The notes under the pieces were generated by a model that searched no databases, had not been told where the DNA came from, and was given only the letters and a program-made list of their open reading frames with translations. Position numbers and translations under genes: made by a program. Positions 29,502 to 38,049 of a stretch of DNA of 64,000 bases are shown piece after piece; position 1 is the first letter of the stretch, and each line of letters opens with the position of its first letter. The stretch is taken from the NCBI GenBank assembly GCA_963740835.1, contig CAVUFH010000006.1, forward strand, positions 1 to 64,000, in the 5' to 3' direction. Origin of the DNA: CAVUFH01 sp963740835 (GTDB lineage: Bacteria > Actinomycetota > Acidimicrobiia > IMCC26256 > PALSA-610).

Positions 29502-30572
29502 GTGGAAGGTCGTGCCGGACTCGAGGAAGCGGCTGCTCGGCCGGAGCTATCCTCCGCCGGCGTGCTGAGCTGGGACGGCGATACTTTCACCCTCAACGGG
29601 ATCCAGTACGTCTGCGCGAACATCGATGGCTTCTTTGCTCCGGAGCCGGGCCGGTTCTGCCTCTTGAAGAGCCGCACCGCTGTCGAGAGCTACGAGCATC
29701 TCGTCGCGGCGCTGAAACCACGCACGATCCTCGAGATAGGAACGTGGCAGGGCGCGAGTCTCGCGTTCCTCACCGACCTTGCCGAGGCGCGCCGAGCGGT
29801 TGGCGTAGATCTGCGTCCGAAGCCGAGCGCCACACTCACCGACTTCATCTCACGCCGTTCCCTCGCCGATGTGCTCCATGTCTACAGCCAGGTCGACCAG
29901 GGTGACCTCCAGCGACTGGACGAGATCGTCCGCACGGAATTCGACGAACCGCTCGATCTCATCATCGACGACGCGTCGCATCGTCTGGACGCGACGCGAA
30001 CCACCTTCAGCATCCTCTTTCCTCGGTTGCGTCCGGGCGGCAAGTACGTGATCGAGGACTGGTCTTGGGCACACACACCCCTTCCGGTGCTGGTCGATGA
30101 GACGCCAATGAGCGTCCTCTCGTTGGAGTTGGTGCTGGCCGCCGCGTCCTGGCCTGACGCGATCGCAGCGGTCGACATCACCAGCGATTGGACGACCGTC
30201 ACGCGTGGTCACGCTGCACTCCCCTCGCCATTCGACTTTCGCGTCGGCATCGACGAACGAGGAAGGCGTTTGCTCCCGCACGCAAACGAGAACGGCAACG
30301 CTCACGCCGACGTGACGATGTCGGGTGTGCCGTTCGACGAGTTCGAGTCCCTGTGGCTCGCGGACGACGAACTCGTCGAATTCGCTCGCAACAACACCCT
30401 GGAGAGCTTTCTCGAGGTGTTCGCCCGCACATTCGTGAGCACTGCGCTTGCGTACGCGGCGAGCCATGAGACCCGCGTCATCGGGCGTCTCGTCGATGAC
30501 GACGATCTCTGTGGCTCGCTGACGACGCTCTACGGTACGCGCGTCTACAGGCGGGCGATGGCCTCGAGATGA
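29502..30572 (+). CDS. Class I SAM-dependent methyltransferase (Methyltransf_24/CmcI-like)
   Basis: A 356-residue protein with a SAM-binding core: motif I TILEIGTWQGASLAFL near residues 75-90, acidic GVDLRPKP, and LIIDDASHRLDATRTTF followed by FPRLRPGGKYVIEDWSWAH, the layout of Methyltransf_24/cephalosporin-hydroxylase-like enzymes often found near glycan or antibiotic genes. The C-terminal 130 residues are not recognised. GTG 29502 is used; GTG 29562 in frame is nearly as likely. It lies in the patch bounded by the 33-bp repeat. Substrate unknown. Confidence 0.75.
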   Translation: MEGRAGLEEAAARPELSSAGVLSWDGDTFTLNGIQYVCANIDGFFAPEPGRFCLLKSRTAVESYEHLVAALKPRTILEIGTWQGASLAFLTDLAEARRAVGVDLRPKPSATLTDFISRRSLADVLHVYSQVDQGDLQRLDEIVRTEFDEPLDLIIDDASHRLDATRTTFSILFPRLRPGGKYVIEDWSWAHTPLPVLVDETPMSVLSLELVLAAASWPDAIAAVDITSDWTTVTRGHAALPSPFDFRVGIDERGRRLLPHANENGNAHADVTMSGVPFDEFESLWLADDELVEFARNNTLESFLEVFARTFVSTALAYAASHETRVIGRLVDDDDLCGSLTTLYGTRVYRRAMASR

Positions 30573-30919
30573 GCCCCCCGGGCCGCCATCGGCGCGCCGA
30601 CGGATCCTCCGCCAACGTGCGCACAGGCCCTCGATGAGATCGATCTCGCTGTAAGTCTCATCCATACGTTGGCGCGGGGACGCACTCTGCACGGAATACG
30701 ACTCGCATTACTGGTTCCCGGCTCGATACGTCCGAGACCGCGCGATCAGCCGCCTCCATTTGCGAACGGTGCCTCGCCCGAGCCGCGTGCTTGACCGGGC
30801 GATGGACGAGCGGGAGGCTCCCGAGCTGTCTCCGCTGGCTGAAAGCTGAGAGAGCCGCGGCCCTCCTCGTCCAGAACTCCTAGTGGCAAAATTGCTCCGG
30901 TCGACTACAACGACAGAGA
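30573..30919 (+). other. 347-bp gap with a possible gene remnant
   Basis: No complete gene is seen. A plus-strand open stretch of about 65 codons without a start (30655-30849) has GC-rich third positions and reads sensibly (TEYDSHYWFPARYVRDRAIS), so it may be the tail of a lost gene, but I do not recognise it. The rest, up to the GTG at 30920, is somewhat AT-richer and may hold the promoter of the membrane protein gene. Confidence 0.3.
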
Positions 30920-32194
30920 GTGGCAAAGGCGCGGTGCACGACTGTTGTTGTCGTCACGGTGTTCGTGACGCTGCGCCTCTACGCCACCGTCGCCGTCACG
31001 CCGCATTCGATGCGGGACACGCCCAGCTACTTCGTCTTTCGTTGGTGGGGTGGTGAACGATTTCCCGTGATGACCGGCTTGTATTCGCTGGTCTCGAATC
31101 ATGATGCGATCGTCACGATCCAAGCGGTCATCAGTGCGGCGTGCTGGTCCGCCGCCGCACTGCTCCTCGGGTCGCTCATTCCTCGATACGCGGCTCGGAC
31201 GGCGTTCGAGGTTGGATTGCTCGGCCTCGGCCTCACAATGCCGGTCACGAGGCTCGACACCGCATTGGTGAGCGAGTCGATTGCCGTATCGCTGGCCGTT
31301 CTGTTGGCGGCGTTACTGATTCGACTGTCCTGCCGACCATCCCGGTCAGCGGCGCTGGCGACGCTCGCGGTAGGGGCGCTGACGGTGTTCACACGTCAGG
31401 GCAACGCGATCGAAGTCGGCCTAATTGCCGTGGCCGTCCTGCTCGTTCCGCCCGCCCTGCGACGGCGCCAGTTTCGTTGGAAGTTCAGCGGCGCACTGGC
31501 TCTGATCGCGGCTGCAGGTTTGGTGCTCGCGAGCTCGAACGCCCTCTATCAACGCAGAACCGTCGCCGAGTTGCTGCAAGTCCGCATCATCGGCCATCCG
31601 GAAGAGCGCTGGTTCGTTTCGCATGGCATGCCGTCGGATGGCCGACGGATCCTTCGCGGTCCCCTTCCCTCGGGCGTTCCGAGGGGCGATGCATTGCTCG
31701 GCGATCCGACGTTCGTGCAGTGGATCGATTCGGACGGCGCAGGTACATACAGCAAGTTCATCGCAACCCATCCGTCCTACGCGATCTCGACCGCGAGCCA
31801 CGTTCGGACGCCGGTCCTGGCATTCCTCGCGGGCCTTGCTGACGGGGACGGGGTCGGGTCGTCGAGGCGGGTCACCCCGAGGATCGTCGAGGGCATCTAC
31901 TGGCCGCGAACCACGACGCAGGATCTGATCGCTGGCCTCGCGTTGCTTTCGCTCGCGGCGGCCGCGTCAGTGCGGGCCGCGAAGACCCGACGACTTCCCG
32001 ACGGCGGCGCTATGTCTCTCGCGCTGCTGGGGTCGTCGATCATCAGCGTGGAGTTCGTGATCCAGACGACCCCCCACGAAACTCGACGCCATCTCCTCGC
32101 CATCGCCACCTATTCTCGGGTGGCGATGCTCTTTCTCGTGGCTTCACTGCTTGCGAGCCGGCGTACCGGGCTGGAATCTCCCGTCGAGCAGTAA
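30920..32194 (+). CDS. Multi-pass membrane protein of unknown function
   Basis: A 424-residue integral membrane protein with an N-terminal helix, a soluble stretch (SMRDTPSYFVFRWWGGERFP), six to seven helices up to about residue 205, a soluble loop of about 120 residues (VRIIGHPEERWFVSHGMPSD), and two or three C-terminal helices. The layout recalls GT-C-type glycosyltransferase or polymer-related membrane proteins, but the diagnostic acidic residues of GT-C enzymes are not clear. GTG 30920 opens the frame without a strong ribosome site. Codon use looks less GC-rich than neighbours, suggesting transfer. Confidence 0.65.
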   Translation: MAKARCTTVVVVTVFVTLRLYATVAVTPHSMRDTPSYFVFRWWGGERFPVMTGLYSLVSNHDAIVTIQAVISAACWSAAALLLGSLIPRYAARTAFEVGLLGLGLTMPVTRLDTALVSESIAVSLAVLLAALLIRLSCRPSRSAALATLAVGALTVFTRQGNAIEVGLIAVAVLLVPPALRRRQFRWKFSGALALIAAAGLVLASSNALYQRRTVAELLQVRIIGHPEERWFVSHGMPSDGRRILRGPLPSGVPRGDALLGDPTFVQWIDSDGAGTYSKFIATHPSYAISTASHVRTPVLAFLAGLADGDGVGSSRRVTPRIVEGIYWPRTTTQDLIAGLALLSLAAAASVRAAKTRRLPDGGAMSLALLGSSIISVEFVIQTTPHETRRHLLAIATYSRVAMLFLVASLLASRRTGLESPVEQ

Positions 32195-32828
32195 GTGGCT
32201 CCGCTTTGCGGGAGGCGGCCGAGCAGCCGCCACATCGGCCAGCCCGATGCTGAGTGCCGGCCTCGGCAGCGGGGCTCGCTCAGTCGATGAGCTTCCCGAT
32301 CTCGAAGCCAACGAACCAAAGGTGCGCGTCGCCGCCACTGGTTCGCGTTCAGCGCGCTACCGACGAGCGAGGAGGTTCGAAATCGCTCGCGTGAACTCCG
32401 ACGGGCGATCACTGCGGCCTTGTACCGCTCAAGCATCGAGTGCTCGTTCGATTGGGATCGCACTATCCGTGGGACGATCCACGACCGGCCGAGTTGCCGA
32501 GCACACTTGTAAGCCAAGCACTCAAGGTCGTCTGCGAGGACGCTACCTTCGCACTCGGTTGCGACCAGGGAGAATGCCGAGTCGCACAGCGCATCCACGT
32601 TCAACATGAACGAGGTCATCGCCAAGCGCATTCTCGGAAACCGGCGTGCAACAAGCGTTGAACCCCTTCACCGGGAGACGCGCGTTCGTTCTGCGCGCAC
32701 ACCACAATCCTGCGCGAAGCTGCGATGTGACCTTGTGGGGGCATGACGATCACCGGCGCGATGCAGGGTGCCGTCCATCGTTCCGGACTGCGGCTCCCCG
32801 AGACCGCAACGTCGCGACGCATCGGGCC
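32195..32828. other. 634-bp region without a confident gene
   Basis: Open stretches of 150-170 codons exist on both strands but have no recognisable domain, signal peptide or convincing ribosome site, so none is called. Near its right side sits a decayed copy of the acyl-CoA dehydrogenase 3' end: before the exact 33-bp repeat, bases around 32587-32595 also match the QRI codons of that gene, but the GGGTDEI segment between is missing. The remainder leads into the lipoprotein gene at 32829 and may contain its promoter. Confidence 0.5.
32605..32637 (+). repeat. 33-bp direct repeat, copy 2 (acyl-CoA dehydrogenase end fragment)
   Basis: Differs from 29423-29455 at one base. It could encode MNEVIAKRILG but belongs to no intact gene. 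It is either the remnant of a second dehydrogenase gene or the duplicated target end left by an insertion. Confidence 0.9.
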
Positions 32829-34028
32829 ATGGGCCTGATCGTGCTGACCCTCGTGGCCCTCGGTGCGTGTCAATCGGGAGACGATGCGACGACGCCCGCG
32901 GGCGGAGGGTCGACGGCGATGACATCGAGCGCGAACGGCACCAAGACACGCGCGAGTCCGTCCAGCACGAGCACGGTGCCCCCGAACTTGGCCGGGGCAT
33001 CGCTGCGCGCCCGCCAAGTGCAGCCCTTCGTCGAACCCACTGCGGTCGGCGCCCGCCCGGGCGACGACCGTTTGTGGGTCACCGAGCGCGCCGGCTACTT
33101 GAACGTCGTCGACGGCAGCACGAACACGCGAATCCTCGATCTCTCCGGCGAAGTTTCGACCAACGGCGAGCGCGGGCTTCTCGGTCTCGCCTTCTCGCTC
33201 GACGGCACGCGCGTGTACCTCAGCTTCACCGACGCCGAGGGGGACAACCGGGTCGTCGGGTACGAGATGGAGGAGACTGGTCCGAACATCGAAACTCGTC
33301 GCGACGTCATCGAAGAGCCGCATCCCTTCAACGCGCACCACGGCGGCAGTCTCGCGACGGGGCCGGACGGCATGCTGTACATCGGCTGGGGCGACGGCGA
33401 GAGCCCGCGCTCGCACAAGGAGAATGCGCAATCGCTCCAAAGCCTGCTCGGCAAGATCCTTCGGATCGATCCTCGCCCCACGGGCGACCGTCCGTATTCG
33501 ATCCCCGCCGGGAACCCCTTCGCCGGCCGAACCGACGCGAGGCCGGAAGTGTTCGCGATCGGGCTGCGCAATCCGTGGCGCTTCTCCTTCGATCGCGAGA
33601 ACGGCGACGTATGGATCGGTGACGTCGGCCAATACGCCGTCGAAGAGATCTCGCATGTCCCCGCGGGACAGTTGGCGGGCGTGAATTTCGGGTGGCCGTT
33701 CCTCGAGGGAACCACAGCACGACAGGGGACGGCGCCAGGAGGTCTCGTCGCGCCGGTGCTCACGTATGACCACGGCGACCGCTGCGCGGTAATGGGCGGC
33801 TATGTCTACCGTGGGATGGCGATCCCCGCGTTGCGGGGCTCGTATCTGTACGGCGATCTGTGCGACAACCACGTGCGCGCGCTCAGGCTCGAAACGGGCC
33901 GCATCGTCGAAGAACGCGACTTCGGTGCGCTGGTGCCCGACGGGTTGGCGGGCTTCGGTGAGGACGCAGACGGCGAGTTGTACGTGCTGTCGTTGCCGGA
34001 CGGTCTGTTCAAGTTGGAACCCGCGTAA
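32829..34028 (+). CDS. PQQ-dependent sugar dehydrogenase-like lipoprotein
   Basis: Secreted, probably lipid-anchored six-bladed propeller of the soluble glucose dehydrogenase/HHIP/YliI family, 399 residues. ATG 32829 gives a short signal peptide with lipobox LGAC, then a threonine/serine linker. Family motifs are GERGLLGLAFSLDG, HHGGSLATGPDGMLYIGWGD, SLLGKILRIDP, EVFAIGLRNPWRFSFD and IGDVGQYAVEEIS. Whether it holds PQQ and oxidises aldoses is unproven; no PQQ synthesis genes are in the window. A longer frame upstream lacks similarity. Confidence 0.85.
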   Translation: MGLIVLTLVALGACQSGDDATTPAGGGSTAMTSSANGTKTRASPSSTSTVPPNLAGASLRARQVQPFVEPTAVGARPGDDRLWVTERAGYLNVVDGSTNTRILDLSGEVSTNGERGLLGLAFSLDGTRVYLSFTDAEGDNRVVGYEMEETGPNIETRRDVIEEPHPFNAHHGGSLATGPDGMLYIGWGDGESPRSHKENAQSLQSLLGKILRIDPRPTGDRPYSIPAGNPFAGRTDARPEVFAIGLRNPWRFSFDRENGDVWIGDVGQYAVEEISHVPAGQLAGVNFGWPFLEGTTARQGTAPGGLVAPVLTYDHGDRCAVMGGYVYRGMAIPALRGSYLYGDLCDNHVRALRLETGRIVEERDFGALVPDGLAGFGEDADGELYVLSLPDGLFKLEPA

Positions 34029-34383
34029 CTCGGCACGCCGGCCCGTCCGGTCGACCGCGAGCTCGAACCTGCGATCGGCCCGACGACCGTCGCGACGCAA
34101 TCAGGAGGGCTGACCGGACGTTCGCGCGCTGCGCGCGAACAACCGTTGCGATTGCGCGCGGGGAGACATCCCGTGAACCGCGAGCCTGCGCCCCGCGGCC
34201 GCGAACACAGCGCGGTTGGATACGTTCTCGCGCTCGGATCTGGAGTTTTTCGGCGGCAGGACTCCAGCACCGCCGTCGGCATGCCGACGAACCAACCCGA
34301 AGTGATCGCCGAGCGGCTCGGTGCTCGCGGCCGAGGGATCCGCTCCCGCCGGGCCGCTCCCGCCGGGCTCAGAAGGGCCGCGA
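34029..34383. other. 355-bp gap with several inverted repeats
   Basis: No gene is seen. A perfect 10-bp inverted repeat (GTTCGCGCGC, one T, GCGCGCGAAC; 34120-34140) may end the dehydrogenase transcript. Further on are a GGAGT/ACTCC stem enclosing a T-rich loop (34242-34265), a 16-bp perfect palindrome (CGTCGGCATGCCGACG, 34274-34289) and a direct repeat of GCTCCCGCCGGGC just before the peptidase gene. I compared the region with the c-di-AMP (ydaO) riboswitch often found before such peptidases and could not match its conserved core. Confidence 0.45.
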
Positions 34384-35679
34384 GTGGCACGGACGCACAG
34401 ACTGAGCAGCAGCGTGGTCGCGGCAGCGATCGTGCTCGGCTCGTTCTGCGCGGCCGTCGGTCCGGCGGCGGCGGCCGACCCCGCGCCCACGACCACACCG
34501 ACCACCGTTGCGGGCACGCCGCCCGCCACGCCGGCGGCGCCGACCGAGGAAGAGGTCGCAGCCAAGCAGAAGGTGCTCGACCTGGCTCGCATCCAGGCCG
34601 CGGCCGCGGCGCAGGCCTACACCGACGCCGAAGCCCGGCTCGGAGAGATCCAGGCCCACGTCCAGGACCTCGAAGCACGCATCCCCGCACTCGCCGCCCA
34701 CATCAAGGTGCTGAAGAAACTGCTCGCCGACCGTGCCGCCGTCCTCTACCGAGGTGAAGGCTCCGCCGGCCTCACGTTGATCGACGAGGTCTCGTCCACC
34801 GGTGACCTGCTCGCCGGCGGCCGTATCGCCCGCCTGGCCGACGCCGCCAACAAGAGCACCGATGACCAGATGCGCGAGCTCGACGCGAGCAAGAAGCAGA
34901 TCGAGCGCGACCGCGACGCGCTCGAGGCGGCCAAGACCGCGCAGGAGCAGCTCGTCGCGGAGAGCAACCAGAAGGCGCAGGCCCTGAACGAGGCGCTCGC
35001 CGCGTCCGCGAGCGAGCTGCAAGTCGCACAGGCGCAGCAGTCGTACGCCCGCTACATGGCCGCGCTCGCGGCCCAGGCTGCGGCCGCGGCTGCGGCCGCG
35101 TCGGCCCAAGACGCGCAGAAGCCGCCCGCCGATCCTGCGCTCGCCGCGAAGATCCCGGTGATGAGCCTCGTGTGCCCGATCGACGGCGTCGTCACCTTCA
35201 GCGACGACTTCGGTCAGCCCCGCTCCGGTTGGCGGGTGCACCAGGGCACCGACATCTTCGCGGCCCGGGGTACCCCCGACGTCGCGGTCGGTGACGGGTT
35301 CGCGAAGCAGAGCCACAACACCCTCGGCGGCAACGCGCTGTGGGTGTACACCTGGGACGGCAATGCGTACTACTACGCGCACATGGACGCCTACGAAGGC
35401 ACATGGGACGCCAACGGGGTCCGCGTCGTGAAACAGGGTGAGGTCGTCGGCTACGTCGGCAACACCGGCAACGCGGCCGGCGGCCCGACCCACACCCACT
35501 TCGAAGTGCACCCAGGCAACATCGGCCCGATCAACCCGTACCCGCTGCTGCGTGAGATGTGCGCGGTCCAAGCCGGGCTGCGGCCACCGCCGCCGCCACC
35601 GCCCCCGCCGGAGACCACGACGACCACGACGTTGCCGAGCCCGACCACCACGACGACGAAGCCCGACAAGGGCAAGTAG
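34384..35679 (+). CDS. Secreted M23-family peptidase with coiled coil
   Basis: Exported peptidoglycan hydrolase-like protein, 431 residues. GTG 34384 follows AGAAGGG at good spacing and begins a signal peptide (about 1-32, ending AVGPAAAA). A threonine/proline linker leads to a long coiled coil (about 55-240), then a LytM/M23 domain with HQGTDIFAARGTP and THTHFEVHPG, giving the zinc ligands H..D and HxH. The tail has nine prolines and threonine runs, likely spanning the wall. The coiled coil plus M23 layout resembles EnvC/RipA-neighbour proteins that work in cell division. It may activate other hydrolases or cleave cross-links itself. Confidence 0.88.
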   Translation: MARTHRLSSSVVAAAIVLGSFCAAVGPAAAADPAPTTTPTTVAGTPPATPAAPTEEEVAAKQKVLDLARIQAAAAAQAYTDAEARLGEIQAHVQDLEARIPALAAHIKVLKKLLADRAAVLYRGEGSAGLTLIDEVSSTGDLLAGGRIARLADAANKSTDDQMRELDASKKQIERDRDALEAAKTAQEQLVAESNQKAQALNEALAASASELQVAQAQQSYARYMAALAAQAAAAAAAASAQDAQKPPADPALAAKIPVMSLVCPIDGVVTFSDDFGQPRSGWRVHQGTDIFAARGTPDVAVGDGFAKQSHNTLGGNALWVYTWDGNAYYYAHMDAYEGTWDANGVRVVKQGEVVGYVGNTGNAAGGPTHTHFEVHPGNIGPINPYPLLREMCAVQAGLRPPPPPPPPPETTTTTTLPSPTTTTTKPDKGK

Positions 35680-35685
35680 TCGCCC

Positions 35686-35710
35686 CGCTGCGCGCGCCGA
35701 TCGCGCAGCG
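35686..35710. terminator. Hairpin between convergent genes
   Basis: Perfect 9-bp stem CGCTGCGCG/CGCGCAGCG with a 7-base loop, seven bases after the peptidase stop and ahead of the convergent acyltransferase gene end. It is well placed as the peptidase terminator. No T-run. Confidence 0.55.
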
Positions 35711-35791
35711 GCGCTGAGTGAGTGTTTCCCATGACTGGTGGTGCTGCTCGCTGACGCGACCACGATGCTCGAGTGGCCGCTGTGACCGCGA

Positions 35792-36379
35792 TCACTTCAC
35801 TCGTCGGGCCGGCACGCCGACGACGACCGCGGCGGGAGGCACGTCGTCGATCACGACGGCGTTCGCGCCGACACGTGCACCTTCACCGATCGTCACCGGG
35901 CCGAGGATCTTCGCCCCGGTTCCGATCGACGCGTTGCGGCATATCGTCGGACCCCTGACGGCGGTTCCGCGCCTGCCGATCGTCACGAACGGTCGGACCT
36001 GCACACCGGGATGGATCTCGACGAAACCGTCGATGACTATCTGCCCGTGCATGAACCGAACACCTGGGTGCACGACTACGGGGTCGCCGATCGTCAGCTG
36101 CGACCAGAGCATGGCGACCCGATGCGCGATGTGCGGAACGACCGGGATTCCGCGCCGTTGACAGCTCGCCTTGACGCGGTACATGACCAGGGCACCGAAG
36201 GCGTCGCTGACGAAGAAGACACGGACCAACGCGAGGAGCGTTGCGGCTCGCGACTTGAGTGCGTCATTCTCACCCCGACCACGGCGCTCGAGCGCGAGGT
36301 CCGCGAGCACGGCATCCTTGAACCTCGGATGGCGTCGTCGCACGTTCCGCATGAGTGGGCGCTCACTGCGCGAGGTCAC
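35792..36379 (-). CDS. Hexapeptide-repeat acyltransferase (serine acetyltransferase-like)
   Basis: A 195-residue left-handed beta-helix enzyme. An N-terminal helical part (FKDAVLADLALERRGRG; LVRVFFVSDAFGALVMYRVK) precedes hexapeptide repeats (VEIHPGVQVRPFVTIGRRG; ILGPVTIGEGARVGANAVV) and the closing motif GVPARRVK. This resembles CysE and WbbJ-type O-acetyltransferases. The substrate is uncertain; it could be serine or a sugar. GTG 36379 with AAGGA upstream is preferred; ATG 36352 is an alternative. It lies 59 bases after the PhyH-type gene on the same strand. Confidence 0.8.
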   Translation of the reverse strand: MTSRSERPLMRNVRRRHPRFKDAVLADLALERRGRGENDALKSRAATLLALVRVFFVSDAFGALVMYRVKASCQRRGIPVVPHIAHRVAMLWSQLTIGDPVVVHPGVRFMHGQIVIDGFVEIHPGVQVRPFVTIGRRGTAVRGPTICRNASIGTGAKILGPVTIGEGARVGANAVVIDDVPPAAVVVGVPARRVK

Positions 36380-36438
36380 CGGAGCTCGTCCTTGGTCGCC
36401 ATCTTCTGCTCGGCGCGCGGGTACGGGTGCGTCGACCC

Positions 36439-37539
36439 TCAATACAAGATCGGGATCTGGTCGCGCGGCGTGTGGCCGTCGTCGCTGCGGTCGCGCATCG
36501 CGCCATAGGTCGAAGGCGCGAACAGCCAGGTCTCGATCGCGAACCGATCGCGGGTCATCCCGGCGTTGAACGCGGTGCGATGGACGAGCAAATGATCGAA
36601 CAGCATCGCGTCGCCTGCGTCGAAGAGCGGCTTCTCGATGTCTTGACCGCCAAATGCTTCCGCGTCTTTCGCATTGATCCCCCACGCGGCATGAGTGCCG
36701 TCTCTGCTCGGCACGAGCTCCTCGACCCGGCGTCCAACGACCTCGAGGCCCGGAGCATCGCGACCGCAGCGAGTGAGCGCGAGCCAGATGTTGAGCGACC
36801 GGATCCCCGCCCCCATGAACGCACCGTCCTGGTGCCACCCCGCCATCTTCGCGGGAGTGACGCGCCGGAGCGTTGCCTTCCTCGCGAGGATCGCAGGCGA
36901 CTCTGCGAAGTACTCGCGGACGATTCGATCTATGCCGGCCTCCGCGAACGCCTCCAAGAGATCGAACAACACGGGCGGTGACTCGACGGTCATGATCGAA
37001 CCCCGGGCCCGCTTGCCCTTTCGGTCGCTCATGGTGTCGTGGCGAAAGGGCTCGTACCAGTCGGCCAGCGCGGCCTGCCGTTCTCCTCGTTCGTGTTCGT
37101 CGTACGCGACGAGGGCTCGTTCGACGTCTGCAGCCAGATGCGCGGCCCGCTCACCAGACAGCAGACCACGAACAATGAGCGATCCATGATTGGCAAGGCC
37201 GCTGCGGAGCGCCTCGACGGTCAACTCGTTCGCCGCGATTTCGGGAATTCGAACACCGGGCCACCGATCCTCGACGGCTTCGGGCCACGCCGGCGGCGCG
37301 TTGGGCGGCAGGAGTTGCCTGAACGCGTCGAACCGGAGGTCGACGAGCCGCCGTTCGTAGCGGGGGTCGCGCCGACGGCGGTTGGCCGCGGTAAGAAAAT
37401 CGATCGCCTCGGCGGCGCGGCCCTCCCCAACGAGCGCGTCCGCCTCAGACAGAACCTCGATCGTCGGGTCGGTCGATGTGTCGGGCGCAGCGGACGTTCC
37501 GGCCGATCTTGGGCGACGCCACAGATTGAGACGAGGCAC
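36439..37539 (-). CDS. Phytanoyl-CoA dioxygenase (PhyH) family protein
   Basis: Predicted Fe(II)/2-oxoglutarate dioxygenase of 366 residues. GTG 37539 is preceded by GAGGGGAGA. An N-terminal segment of about 90 residues (helical, charged) is followed by the dioxygenase core. The iron ligands are probably the His-x-Asp of GWHQDGAFMG and the distal histidine in FDHLLVHRTAFNAG, with the nearby arginine for 2-oxoglutarate. The substrate is unknown. Co-directional with the acyltransferase gene, and downstream of tRNA-Leu. Confidence 0.8.
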   Translation of the reverse strand: MPRLNLWRRPRSAGTSAAPDTSTDPTIEVLSEADALVGEGRAAEAIDFLTAANRRRRDPRYERRLVDLRFDAFRQLLPPNAPPAWPEAVEDRWPGVRIPEIAANELTVEALRSGLANHGSLIVRGLLSGERAAHLAADVERALVAYDEHERGERQAALADWYEPFRHDTMSDRKGKRARGSIMTVESPPVLFDLLEAFAEAGIDRIVREYFAESPAILARKATLRRVTPAKMAGWHQDGAFMGAGIRSLNIWLALTRCGRDAPGLEVVGRRVEELVPSRDGTHAAWGINAKDAEAFGGQDIEKPLFDAGDAMLFDHLLVHRTAFNAGMTRDRFAIETWLFAPSTYGAMRDRSDDGHTPRDQIPILY

Positions 37540-37630
37540 GGTCTCTCCCCTCAGGACGGCCGAATGTATCCCAGACGGGGCTCGACCGGCCTCCGTGCCA
37601 CACGTCCTGCATCGCCGCAGAGCAGCGCAG

Positions 37631-37713
37631 TGCCCGAGGTGGGACTTGAACCCACACGCCCTTGCGAGCAACGGATTTTGAGTCCGTCGTGTCTGCCATT
37701 CCACCACTCGGGC
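37631..37713 (-). tRNA. tRNA-Leu (anticodon CAA)
   Basis: Minus-strand class II tRNA, 83 bases. The acceptor arm pairs GCCCGAG with CTCGGGC, the D-loop contains TGGCAGAC, the anticodon stem ACGGA/TCCGT holds loop CTCAAAA giving anticodon CAA (reads UUG), a long variable arm follows, and the T-arm is GTGGGTTCAAGTCCCAC. The discriminator is A, as expected for leucine. No CCA is encoded. Confidence 0.95.
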
Positions 37714-37772
37714 GCAGAACCGCGGTGTGCATCATGCCACCCGATCGCAACTCGATTCGGTACCCTCTCACC

Positions 37773-38033
37773 GTGGTCCCGTTCGCCGTCGGGCTGATCG
37801 TCGGCGCCTCCGTCGTCGCGTTGCTCGTGATCATCTTCGCGCCCTCGCGCCGTGTGCGCGCCGAGCAGAAGCTCGACCGCGACGCGGAGACGAAGGTGTT
37901 GCTGGGCCAGGACCCGGACGACCCGACGATCCCGCCCGCGCCGTCGAACGATCATCCGCAGCCCTACAGCTCCGCCGATCTCGCGCAGTTGCGGCGGCTC
38001 GGCGAGGCGCAGAAGCGCCGCCGCTCGAGCTAG
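37773..38033 (+). CDS. Small single-pass membrane protein
   Basis: An 86-residue protein with one N-terminal membrane helix (VPFAVGLIVGASVVALLVII) and a hydrophilic, proline-containing tail (DPDDPTIPPAPSNDHP) ending in a basic patch. GTG 37773 lies six bases after a TACCCT -10-like box, suggesting leaderless translation; ATG 37734 in frame is an alternative but overlaps the tRNA promoter area. It converges on the fabZ-like gene. Function unknown. Confidence 0.55.
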   Translation: MVPFAVGLIVGASVVALLVIIFAPSRRVRAEQKLDRDAETKVLLGQDPDDPTIPPAPSNDHPQPYSSADLAQLRRLGEAQKRRRSS

Positions 38034-38049
38034 CGCGATCTCGGCTGCG

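Noticed and set aside
30835..30875. TPP riboswitch (a CTGAGA-like string)
   Set aside because: The rest of the conserved core (the ACCTGATCTGG region) is absent and the downstream gene is not a thiamine gene.
32110..32631. A 173-codon minus-strand frame in the gene-poor region
   Set aside because: It begins inside the antisense of the 33-bp repeat, has no recognisable domain or ribosome site, and overlaps the membrane protein gene end.
29423..32637. An active integrative element
   Set aside because: No integrase, transposase, relaxase or terminal inverted repeats were found. Only the duplicated gene end supports insertion, so it is reported as a finding and not called a mobile element.
34140..34383. 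c-di-AMP (ydaO) riboswitch before the M23 peptidase
   Set aside because: Position is suggestive, but I could not match the conserved core segments. The palindromes seen do not fit its fold.
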